From a virus: a stretch of 26,538 nt of DNA. A model generated the notes under the pieces. The model was not told the DNA's origin. It made no database searches and was given only the letters and a program-made list of their open reading frames with translations. The first letter of the stretch is position 1; every line of letters begins with the position of its first letter. Where the stretch lies: the IMG/VR virus record IMGVR_UViG_3300019759_000016, positions 1-26,538 of that record. The stretch is one strand, 5' to 3'. Positions 19,106-24,979 of this stretch are shown piece after piece. The translations under genes were made by a program, and so were the position numbers.

Positions 19106-19430
19106 TTTAGACGTTAATGTTATTGGTGCTAAGGTTGATGCTTTATCAGAGCAGAATAAAAGCCTTACTGAAAATGTTTCAAAGATGGCTGAGTCTATCA
19201 CTGAATTTACGGTAACCGTCGCTAGGGCAGAGGAAAGGCATATTAATATGTCTGACCGTATGGAGAGGATAGAGGAAAACCAGAAGGGCCAGGGTAGAGA
19301 CATAGGGATTCTCAAGGAAGCGGTTCAATCTAATACGTTTGTAAGTCGTGCAGCAATCAAAGTTGCATCTGTTATAGTTACTGCACTTATCGCCGGTGCA
19401 ATAGCAATGTTTTATTCTCTTCGTAATTAA
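19095..19430 (+). CDS. XhlA-like protein: coiled coil plus C-terminal membrane helix
   Basis: 111 residues. Residues 8-80 have heptad-like spacing (KVDALSEQNKSLTENVSKMA, then ERHINMSDRMERIEENQKGQ). A single C-terminal membrane helix, AAIKVASVIVTALIAGAIAM, is followed by FYSLRN. This order matches the hemolysin XhlA / phage holin-associated type. It ends the lysis region; a terminator follows at 19561. ATG codons at 19095 and 19098 are both possible starts. Confidence 0.65.
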   Translation: MMTDLDVNVIGAKVDALSEQNKSLTENVSKMAESITEFTVTVARAEERHINMSDRMERIEENQKGQGRDIGILKEAVQSNTFVSRAAIKVASVIVTALIAGAIAMFYSLRN

Positions 19431-19560
19431 TCTATAATCAAGTTATCGCCATAGCACTGAAGGCGTGCAGGAACTTATCCGACAAAGCAGTACATCTATA
19501 AGTAGGTGATAAAGTCTCGCAGCTATGCGTTAAATAGTCATTTCTTCTCCCGAAATGCCC

Positions 19561-19583
19561 AGCCCTCTTTTGAGGGCTTTTTT
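19561..19583 (+). terminator. Intrinsic terminator after lysis region
   Basis: AGCCCTC-TTTT-GAGGGCT followed by T5. The 130 bp between the last lysis gene and this hairpin hold no ORF, but do contain small stems (for example CGCC/GGCG near 19446-19463) and a GCAGTACA sequence that also occurs before the terminator at 9917. This may be a 3' RNA element. Confidence 0.85.
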
Positions 19584-19587
19584 GTGC

Positions 19588-19631
19588 TTGCAATAAAACA
19601 AAACTAATATACAATATTGGTATTCAATATT
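19588..19631 (+). promoter_or_regulatory. Promoter and operator for the Rha-like gene
   Basis: TTGCAA (19588-19593), 16 bp, TACAAT (19610-19615), the same hexamers and spacing as at 10031. A perfect inverted repeat AATATTG-N5-CAATATT (19613-19631) covers the -10 end and the expected start point, suggesting repression, perhaps by the gene product itself. Confidence 0.65.
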
Positions 19632-19646
19632 AAATAAGGGTTTAAG

Positions 19647-20339
19647 GTGAACGATTTAGTCAGTTTATACAACGGACAACCAATGGTTGATTCGTTAAAG
19701 ATATCCGAAAAGTTCGGTAAAGTTCATGGTGATGTATTGCGGTCGATCCGTGAGCTTGAATGTAGTGATGAATTTCGGGTCTGCAATTTTGCAGAGTCAA
19801 CATTCATAAATAAACAAGGAAGAGAGTACCCTTGTTCAATGATGACTAAGGATGGATTCGCTTTCTTGTGTATGGGTTTCACTGGTAAAAAAGCCGCAGC
19901 ATGGAAAGAGAAGTACATCAAAGCTTTTAATCAGATGGAAAAATCTCTGTTACGAAAGTCTGATGATCTTCAATGGAAGCAGGCAAGGCTGCAGTCAAAG
20001 GAGGCTAGAAAAGATTTTACTGAAGGTGTCGGTAGTTTTGTTGAGTATGCAAAAGAGCAGGGAAGTAGGTCTGCAGGCCGGTACTACACAAACATTACTA
20101 AAATGGAGTACGCTGCTCTTGAGTTGCTGCAGTTCTCTGAAAAGGTTCCCGATAGGTTTAGGGATACTCTTGATGCAATGGAATTGTCATTTTTGATGAC
20201 TGCAGAGCATGTAGCTAAGAATGCATTACTGCAGGGTATTGAAGATGGATTGCATTACAAAGAGATTTACTTAATAGCAAAAGATAAGGTTTATGCTTTT
20301 GCTAAGACAGTTAGGTTGCCAAAATTAAGCAAAAAATAA
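19647..20339 (+). CDS. Rha-family phage regulatory protein
   Basis: 230 residues with GTG start after AAGGG. Residues 1-95 match the Rha domain: DSLKISEKFGKVHGDVLRSI, then ECSDEFRVCNFAESTF, and MTKDGFAFLCMGFTGKKAAA with WKEKYIKAFNQME. The C-terminal part is helical and charged and unlike the usual ANT or KilA-C domains I recognise. Rha interferes with infection in strains lacking IHF and is thought to be a regulator. The gene has its own promoter and inverted-repeat operator. Confidence 0.9.
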   Translation: MNDLVSLYNGQPMVDSLKISEKFGKVHGDVLRSIRELECSDEFRVCNFAESTFINKQGREYPCSMMTKDGFAFLCMGFTGKKAAAWKEKYIKAFNQMEKSLLRKSDDLQWKQARLQSKEARKDFTEGVGSFVEYAKEQGSRSAGRYYTNITKMEYAALELLQFSEKVPDRFRDTLDAMELSFLMTAEHVAKNALLQGIEDGLHYKEIYLIAKDKVYAFAKTVRLPKLSKK

Positions 20340-20352
20340 AGGAGAAAGAAAA

Positions 20353-20385
20353 ATGACACCAGAACAGCGGGTTGTTGTGTGGTGA
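20353..20385 (+). CDS. 10-codon leader ORF or remnant of an interrupted gene
   Basis: MTPEQRVVVW with an excellent AAAGGAGAAAGAAAA site, then TGA. The frame enters the module leader repeat (20362..20392) after three codons. Either it is a regulatory leader peptide for the next gene, or the start of an older gene cut by insertion of the attC-like module at the GTTGTG box. Confidence 0.4.
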   Translation: MTPEQRVVVW

Positions 20386-20392
20386 TAGGGGG
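20362..20392 (+). repeat. Module leader repeat, copy 2
   Basis: GAACAGCGGGTTGTTGTGTG then GTGATAGGGGG, homologous to 15202..15232 with five transitions only. It holds the GTTGTG box and the G-rich ribosome site of the next gene. Confidence 0.7.
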
Positions 20393-20400
20393 GTATTGAA

Positions 20401-20577
20401 ATGGTAGGTGAGGTTGAAATAATGATAATTGATGTTGATGACCGCAACGAACCGGATGTATGTGGTGATTGTGTTTTTTATATCGGTGAGGAATGCCAAG
20501 GAAGCAAGCATGAGGGTAACGAGAGATATGATGATAGTGAGGCTTGTGAAGAATTTGAGCCGATGATTAACACATAA
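20401..20577 (+). CDS. Small Cys4 zinc-binding protein in an attC-like module
   Basis: 58 acidic residues. CGDCVFYIGEECQGSKHEGN and SEACEEFEP give a C-x2-C...C...C arrangement common in tiny phage and proteobacterial zinc proteins of unknown role. The start could also be the internal ATG at 20422. The stop lies in CATAAC of element G, and the leader is the same as that of the gene at 15237, so the two share a module frame while encoding different proteins. Confidence 0.65.
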   Translation: MVGEVEIMIIDVDDRNEPDVCGDCVFYIGEECQGSKHEGNERYDDSEACEEFEPMINT

Positions 20578-20613
20578 CAACAAATATTAAACCGAAGAGC
20601 GATTGACGAGGAG
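20573..20613 (+). repeat. attC-like element G
   Basis: CATAACAACAAATATTAAAC then CGAAGAGCGATTGACGAGGA. It aligns with element F (shared TAACAAC, TTAA, CCG, GCG, ACGAGG, GT). The 3' arm has lost most complementarity, so it would fold poorly; probably a decayed copy. Confidence 0.5.
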
Positions 20614-20618
20614 TAAAA

Positions 20619-20921
20619 ATGGACTGGGAAAAGATAATTAACTGGGATGAAGTGCCGGAAGATACTGTTATTTATAAGAATAAAGAAACTAATGCTTTGG
20701 CTTATGGTAGAAAGGGCCAGTTCTATTTTTATAATGAATTTGAAGAAATAAAACGCCCAATCAAACTGGAAGATGGTGCTTGGTATGCGTTTACGTATGA
20801 CGGAGTTAAGAGAGCGGGTGTGTTTTATGGGCATAATCATTGCTTGCAGGCTGAGACGAAATTTTACTATATCGCAGATGTGAAGGTTCACAAGAAAATA
20901 GCTGACGATATGTGGGAGTAG
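20619..20921 (+). CDS. Hypothetical 100-aa protein
   Basis: ACGAGGAG, provided by element G, precedes the ATG. MDWEKIINWDEVPEDTVIYK then NALAYGRKGQFYFYNEFEEI and DGAWYAFTYDGVKRAGVFYG suggest a beta-rich domain with many Trp, Tyr and Phe. No family recognised. The stop is 2 bp from the next gene. Confidence 0.65.
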   Translation: MDWEKIINWDEVPEDTVIYKNKETNALAYGRKGQFYFYNEFEEIKRPIKLEDGAWYAFTYDGVKRAGVFYGHNHCLQAETKFYYIADVKVHKKIADDMWE

Positions 20922-20923
20922 TT

Positions 20924-21166
20924 ATGTTTGATGTATACAAATGCGCTTACTGTAAAAAAGAAAGCCCGGTTGAAGAAATGGAAGTTTGCATGCATGGCCA
21001 AATGCATCGGTATGTTTGCGACTTGAAATGTATGCGCCTTTTTTATAATCCTCCAAAAAAGTCAGCAGAACCAATATGCGACCTATGCAAAAAACATGAC
21101 AGCGGATTAGTAAAGGGTGTTTGCAAAGAATGCCGGGATCGGTACAACATTAAAGAGGGTGAGTGA
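20924..21166 (+). CDS. Zinc-finger protein with two CxxC pairs sets (80 aa)
   Basis: Start ATG after GGGAG. Cys pairs CAYC and CDLKC form one likely zinc site (with CMH as an additional candidate), and CDLCKKHDSGLVKGVCKECR forms a second. Two treble-clef or LIM-like ribbons in 80 residues suggest a protein- or RNA-binding adaptor. Its stop overlaps the next start as TGATG. Function unknown. Confidence 0.7.
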   Translation: MFDVYKCAYCKKESPVEEMEVCMHGQMHRYVCDLKCMRLFYNPPKKSAEPICDLCKKHDSGLVKGVCKECRDRYNIKEGE

Positions 21167-21351
21167 TGAATATAGCTAGAAATGAATTCTATCGACACAA
21201 AGAAAGCGGCCGGATTTACCAAGTGATTGCGATCTCAAACGAGTCTGCCAATAAATCAGGATGGCCGGTTACAGTTGTTTACCGGGATGAGTATCAAGCT
21301 ACATGGTCAAGGCCGCTTAGTGAGTTTAAAGAAAAGTATGTTGAGCTTTGA
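21166..21351 (+). CDS. DUF1653-like small protein
   Basis: 61 residues: NEFYRHKESGRIYQVIAISN then WPVTVVYRDEYQATWSRPLS with EFKEKYVEL. The order 'YRHK-G-Y-V-x-I ... VVYRD...W.RPLxEFxEK' matches the DUF1653 pattern, a small SH3-like barrel of unknown role. It is the last gene before the terminator at 21361. Confidence 0.7.
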   Translation: MNIARNEFYRHKESGRIYQVIAISNESANKSGWPVTVVYRDEYQATWSRPLSEFKEKYVEL

Positions 21352-21360
21352 CATGCTAAG

Positions 21361-21382
21361 GACGCTGATTAGCGTCTTTTTT
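21361..21382 (+). terminator. Intrinsic terminator
   Basis: GACGCT-GATT-AGCGTC followed by T6; perfect 6-bp stem. Ends the Rha-to-DUF1653 operon. Confidence 0.88.
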
Positions 21383-21392
21383 GTATGTGCGA

Positions 21393-21398
21393 TATAAT
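21393..21398 (+). promoter_or_regulatory. -10 element for the isolated basic peptide gene
   Basis: TATGTGCGATATAAT starts just after the T-run and has a perfect TATAAT. A near-identical TATGTGTGGTATAAT stands at 21512-21526. No good -35 is visible because that position overlaps the terminator stem. Confidence 0.55.
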
Positions 21399-21425
21399 TG
21401 TCTTTATTTGATAGGGGTGATAGTT

Positions 21426-21491
21426 ATGCCGGGCAACAAAAGAGGCCAGAGAGCCAAAAAGAACAAAACAAGCAAAAGTAAGAAGAAGTAG
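21426..21491 (+). CDS. 21-aa highly basic peptide with its own transcription unit
   Basis: The product starts MPGNKRGQRAKKNKTSKSK; 10 of its 21 residues are Lys or Arg. AGGGG precedes the ATG at about 9 bp. A terminator ends 44 bp upstream, a TATAAT lies 28 bp upstream, and a second terminator begins at the last base of the stop codon. The whole transcript would be about 105 nt. Such isolation argues for a real gene despite its size. A nucleic-acid-binding or virion-associated role is only a guess. Confidence 0.6.
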   Translation: MPGNKRGQRAKKNKTSKSKKK

Positions 21492-21512
21492 GGCGCATTA
21501 GCGCTCTTTTTT
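21491..21512 (+). terminator. Intrinsic terminator overlapping the stop codon
   Basis: GGGCGC-ATTA-GCGCTC (one G-U pair) followed by T6. Its first base is the last base of the TAG stop of the basic peptide gene. Confidence 0.85.
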
Positions 21513-21517
21513 ATGTG

Positions 21518-21526
21518 TGGTATAAT
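21518..21526 (+). promoter_or_regulatory. Extended -10 promoter of the late structural operon
   Basis: TGGTATAAT gives a TGn extension plus perfect TATAAT 6 bp after the terminator T-run. It would drive the structural gene at 21555 and the packaging genes behind it. Confidence 0.6.
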
Positions 21527-21554
21527 AGAATGAAACAATTTTGGGTATGTTCTA

Positions 21555-22565
21555 ATGAGTTTAGTTAGACCAATGGTTTCTCCTCTTGTGCGTCCAATGG
21601 TGACAACACTTACCGGGTGTAGGTTTATCCCTACGTTCAATGGCGCAACTCAGCTCATGACAGCACCCAGGATAACTGGGATAGATTTGGACAATCTGGA
21701 TATTGAGCTGGAAGGTTATTTTAATTTAACGGGGATAGGAACTCTGTGGTCTCAGAGTATTAGTGGGACTGTTACAAACAGAGAGTTTCAGATATTCACG
21801 AATAGCACAGACGGAATAACATTTGTGCTCGGTGGAGCATCCACAAAGATTGCGATAGGGTCAGCAGTTAAACAGGATGCTGCCTTATGGGGTGTTCGAA
21901 TAAACGGAACATCAACAACTATATATAAGAATGGTACTGAAGTAGGATCAGGAACAACAGCGATCGGAGCAAGTAGAGAACCCACAGCGAGCTTTAAAGT
22001 AAACGCCAGGGGCGCCGGGTCTGATACAACGTATGGATTTTTTCTGGGTGGAGAATCGAGAAATCACAAAGTTTGGACTGGCGGTAGTAGAAGTACAGGA
22101 ACTCTTGTATTGAACTCTCCGTTCGATGATGGGTTTAATCGTGATCCAGTGGCGAGAAACGCAGCGGCATCTATAGGTGCTGAGCAGGTTCTTTCATTAT
22201 CCTGGGTTGAGGTTGATATCTCTACAATCGTAGATGATACAGTAACTATTTTATCTGATGCTATCCCAACAACTTCTGGTGTAACTGCGAACCTAGCAAG
22301 CGGGGATTACTTGATAGAGTTTGATGCTACAGTAACGGCAGGAAATGCAATCATCTCAGATCAAGGTGGGACTGCATTCACATACGCTCTCATATCTCAA
22401 AGCCAGCATTACCAGTTCCCCGTTACAACCACGAACGGCATAGGGTTTAGAAATGTCGGAGCAAATGATAATGTAGTGCTGACAAATGTATCAATTAAGC
22501 AAGCAGATGGTTTTGGTAGATTTGTTAACCTAACATCTGGATCATGGAGTGAGCTTTGTGAGTAA
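21555..22565 (+). CDS. Putative structural protein with lectin-like domain
   Basis: 336 residues. It starts with a repeated motif, MSLVRPMVSPLVRPMVTTLT, of a kind seen at the N-terminus of some phage tail-associated proteins. Residues 40-190 (LDIELEGYFNLTGIGTLWSQ, ATSKIAIG-like strands, TTYGFFLGGESRNHKVWTGG) look like a concanavalin/LamG jelly roll. Residues 200-336 are beta-rich too (SGDYLIEFDATVTAGNAIIS). A fibre, decoration or carbohydrate-binding role fits. It is the first gene of the late operon; the ribosome site is weak. Assignment by pattern only. Confidence 0.6.
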   Translation: MSLVRPMVSPLVRPMVTTLTGCRFIPTFNGATQLMTAPRITGIDLDNLDIELEGYFNLTGIGTLWSQSISGTVTNREFQIFTNSTDGITFVLGGASTKIAIGSAVKQDAALWGVRINGTSTTIYKNGTEVGSGTTAIGASREPTASFKVNARGAGSDTTYGFFLGGESRNHKVWTGGSRSTGTLVLNSPFDDGFNRDPVARNAAASIGAEQVLSLSWVEVDISTIVDDTVTILSDAIPTTSGVTANLASGDYLIEFDATVTAGNAIISDQGGTAFTYALISQSQHYQFPVTTTNGIGFRNVGANDNVVLTNVSIKQADGFGRFVNLTSGSWSELCE

Positions 22566-22851
22566 CCCAAAAGAAGGCTACGCATTCATAACAAATGGTA
22601 GTTATGATTTATATGCAAAACATCGCTGGTCATATGCCGTAAGTATCGGTGATAACTACAAACTGATAACGTTTGCAAAGAAAGACGAACCAGGCTTGAT
22701 TGAACTGACAGAATCATTAGGATTTGAAGCGAAGCATCTAAGCGCACAAAGTACAATAGATGCTATGGATATATTAGGGTATGGCCCGTTTGTGGTATAC
22801 GGCCAGGATGTACACATAGTGATAAATTATTTTAATCCGGTAGAGGAATAA
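22558..22851 (+). CDS. Hypothetical 97-aa protein
   Basis: GTG at 22558, preceded by GGAG at good spacing, overlaps the preceding stop; another in-frame GTG lies 9 bp earlier. The product has mixed alpha/beta character (EGYAFITNGSYDLYAKHRWS, YKLITFAKKDEPGLIELTES) and ends VHIVINYFNPVEE. No family recognised. It lies between structural genes, 2 bp from the next start. Confidence 0.65.
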   Translation: MSNPKEGYAFITNGSYDLYAKHRWSYAVSIGDNYKLITFAKKDEPGLIELTESLGFEAKHLSAQSTIDAMDILGYGPFVVYGQDVHIVINYFNPVEE

Positions 22852-22853
22852 TA

Positions 22854-23099
22854 ATGGCAACATATACAGAAACTACAGCAGATATTAGCACGCCACCAGG
22901 CAAGTATGTGATAACTGCATCATTTCCAACGGCGGGAACAGTTACATTAAGTTATAAGGTTGGAGATCTTCAGGAAGAGAATATTGAAGATGCATCCTGG
23001 AGTGTTGCAGCAACGAAGAGAATAGATCTCCCTTTATGTTTATTAACAGTAACTATTACAGGTGGTGGAGAATTCAATATCCTGCGGCTACCTAATTAA
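22854..23099 (+). CDS. Small beta-rich structural-type protein
   Basis: 81 residues, MATYTETTADISTPPGKYVI then TASFPTAGTVTLSYKVGDLQ and LTVTITGGGEFNILRLPN. The Thr/Gly-rich alternating pattern is typical of small head-decoration or tail proteins. The start is 2 bp after the preceding stop, following GAGGAATA. Function unknown. Confidence 0.65.
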   Translation: MATYTETTADISTPPGKYVITASFPTAGTVTLSYKVGDLQEENIEDASWSVAATKRIDLPLCLLTVTITGGGEFNILRLPN

Positions 23100-23129
23100 T
23101 AATTAAGTCAATAACCGAGAGGACTGACT

Positions 23130-23525
23130 ATGGCAAGACCAACTAAATGGAGTAAGGAGATTGAACAGCAGGCGTGGGATTATGTAAACGGAGGCTGGGA
23201 AAGGGCAGGGGATACTATCCCATCCCACGCAGGACTTTGTGTTCTTCTTCAGCTAAACAAGAGCACTCTTTATGATTGGGCGACTCATGAAGACAAGAAG
23301 TTTTCCGACATATTAAGTGCCTGCAACGCAAAACAAGAGCAAACTTTGCTCAATGGCTCGCTGAATAACACGCTAAACGCGAACATTTCAAAGCTAGTTT
23401 TAGGTAAGCATGGTTATCATGAAAAACAAGATATAGCCCAGGATATAACATCAAAAGGTGAGTCGATAAAGAACGAGTGGCATATTCACCCAACCAGTGT
23501 AAAGGCAAAAGATGCCGAAGGTTGA
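23130..23525 (+). CDS. terS: Terminase small subunit
   Basis: 131 residues. MARPTKWSKEIEQQAWDYVN then a helix-turn-helix-like stretch, HAGLCVLLQLNKSTLYDWAT, and a helical oligomerisation region (KQEQTLLNGSLNNTLNANIS, KLVLGKHGYHEKQ). The 'KLVLGKHGYxEKQD' sequence is usual for small terminases that recognise pac or cos DNA and form a ring on the large subunit. The stop overlaps the large subunit by 14 bp, as is common. Confidence 0.9.
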   Translation: MARPTKWSKEIEQQAWDYVNGGWERAGDTIPSHAGLCVLLQLNKSTLYDWATHEDKKFSDILSACNAKQEQTLLNGSLNNTLNANISKLVLGKHGYHEKQDIAQDITSKGESIKNEWHIHPTSVKAKDAEG

Positions 23526-24978
23526 TCTAAGAATTCCTGAAAAGCTCCTTCCTTTAATAACAACTCCAAAAAGGGTAAAGATTGCTGTTGGTGGCCGAGG
23601 TAGTGCAAAGAGTACTGCCTTCGGTGACATAATGCTTATGTTCGCTGACCAAGGCGAGAGGATATGTGCAGCTCGTGAATTTCAGAACTCTATTGATGAT
23701 TCCGTCCATCAAAACCTAAAAGAAGAAATAGAAAGGCTCGGGCTAGAAGGGTTTGAGTCTTTGGCTACTGAGATACGCACAAAGAACGGCGGAGAGATAT
23801 TCTATAAAGGGCTAGCAAGAAACATAACGAGCCTTAAATCACTGGCCGGAGTCAAACGACTTTGGATTGAGGAAGGTGAAAGTGTTTCTGATAACAGCCT
23901 GAAGGTACTGACCCCATCAATACGATCTACAGCATCAGCAAACAACGAAGATGAGAACCCGCCAGAAATCTGGATAACAATGAACAGGGGTTCTTGTAAG
24001 GATGCTATTGCCAAGAAGTATCTAAAGCGCGCAGAAAGAGAGTTGGCAAGGTGCGGGTTCTATGAAGACGACCTTGTTATGGTTGTTCAAGTTAACTGGG
24101 ATGAAAACCCATGGTTTCCTCCAGAGCTTGAGCAAGAGCGGCAGGATGATCTAGAAAACCTGTCTTATCAAGAGTATCGCCATATTTGGGAGGGTGACTA
24201 TTATGACGAAGTTGAGAACGCAATTATTCCAGTTGAGTGGTTCGATGCTGCGATAGATGCGCATTTGAAATTAGGATTTAAACCAGAGGGAAGAAAGGTA
24301 ACATCACACGATCCGTCTGATGGTGGTGATAACAAAGGGATTGCAGTTAGACATGGCTCTGTATTTACTAAGATATGTGAAATAAAAACAAAAGATGTTA
24401 ATGATGGTTTTGATGAATTTACCAGCGAAGCCATAAATAACGATTCAGATGATGTGGTCTGGGATGGCGGCGGGATGGGTGTATCTCTGAGAAAGCAGGC
24501 ATCTGATTCACTTACAGGCAAGAAGATAACATATCAGATGTTTGATGGTGGTGGAGCTGCAGAAGATCCAGATAAGCCATATCAATTAGGTGAAGGCACT
24601 AACGAGAAGCAGAAGCCTAAGACTAATAAAGAGACGTTTGTAAATCTAAGAGCGCAATATGCTTGGAGGCTTAGAGATAGGTTTTACAAGACATGGAGAG
24701 CAATAGAAAAGGGTGTCTATACTGACCCTGATGAAATGATATCTATTTGCTCTGATGGTAATGATATTGATAGCATACGCGCTGAAGTATGCAAGATACC
24801 AAGAAAGATGCGGGGTGATGGTAAGATACAATTAGTATCGAAACAGGATATGAAGAAAAAGCCCTACGAATTACCCTCGCCGGGCATGTTTGATAGTATG
24901 ATGATGGCAGAGATCAAACCTGATATCATTAAAGAATGGGAAACTCTCGATTATAACGGGCCAGCAGGAATCATATAA
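23512..24978 (+). CDS. terL: Terminase large subunit
   Basis: 488 residues. ATPase: Walker A GGRGSAKST at 28-36, Walker B LWIEEGE at 117-123, coupling stretch ITMNRG at 155-160, then HIWEGDY at 224-230. C-terminal nuclease: HDPSDGGDNKG with Asp267 and VVWDGGGMG with Asp318 as metal-binding acids. It packages DNA into the procapsid by translocation and cuts it. The pattern is that of PBSX/P22-type terminases. The portal gene starts immediately downstream. Confidence 0.95.
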   Translation: MPKVDLRIPEKLLPLITTPKRVKIAVGGRGSAKSTAFGDIMLMFADQGERICAAREFQNSIDDSVHQNLKEEIERLGLEGFESLATEIRTKNGGEIFYKGLARNITSLKSLAGVKRLWIEEGESVSDNSLKVLTPSIRSTASANNEDENPPEIWITMNRGSCKDAIAKKYLKRAERELARCGFYEDDLVMVVQVNWDENPWFPPELEQERQDDLENLSYQEYRHIWEGDYYDEVENAIIPVEWFDAAIDAHLKLGFKPEGRKVTSHDPSDGGDNKGIAVRHGSVFTKICEIKTKDVNDGFDEFTSEAINNDSDDVVWDGGGMGVSLRKQASDSLTGKKITYQMFDGGGAAEDPDKPYQLGEGTNEKQKPKTNKETFVNLRAQYAWRLRDRFYKTWRAIEKGVYTDPDEMISICSDGNDIDSIRAEVCKIPRKMRGDGKIQLVSKQDMKKKPYELPSPGMFDSMMMAEIKPDIIKEWETLDYNGPAGII

Positions 24979-24979
24979 C

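Noticed and set aside
20478-20891. 137-codon minus-strand ORF
   Set aside because: It overlaps two well-supported plus-strand genes and element G; hydrophobic Ser/Phe/Ile composition is typical of antisense translation of AT-rich genes.
7985-21491. Recoded TAG (amber as sense codon) across the phage
   Set aside because: TAG serves as the apparent true stop in several genes (for example those ending at 7987, 9151, 20921, 21491) with neighbours starting right there. Only the 4811 amber looks internal.
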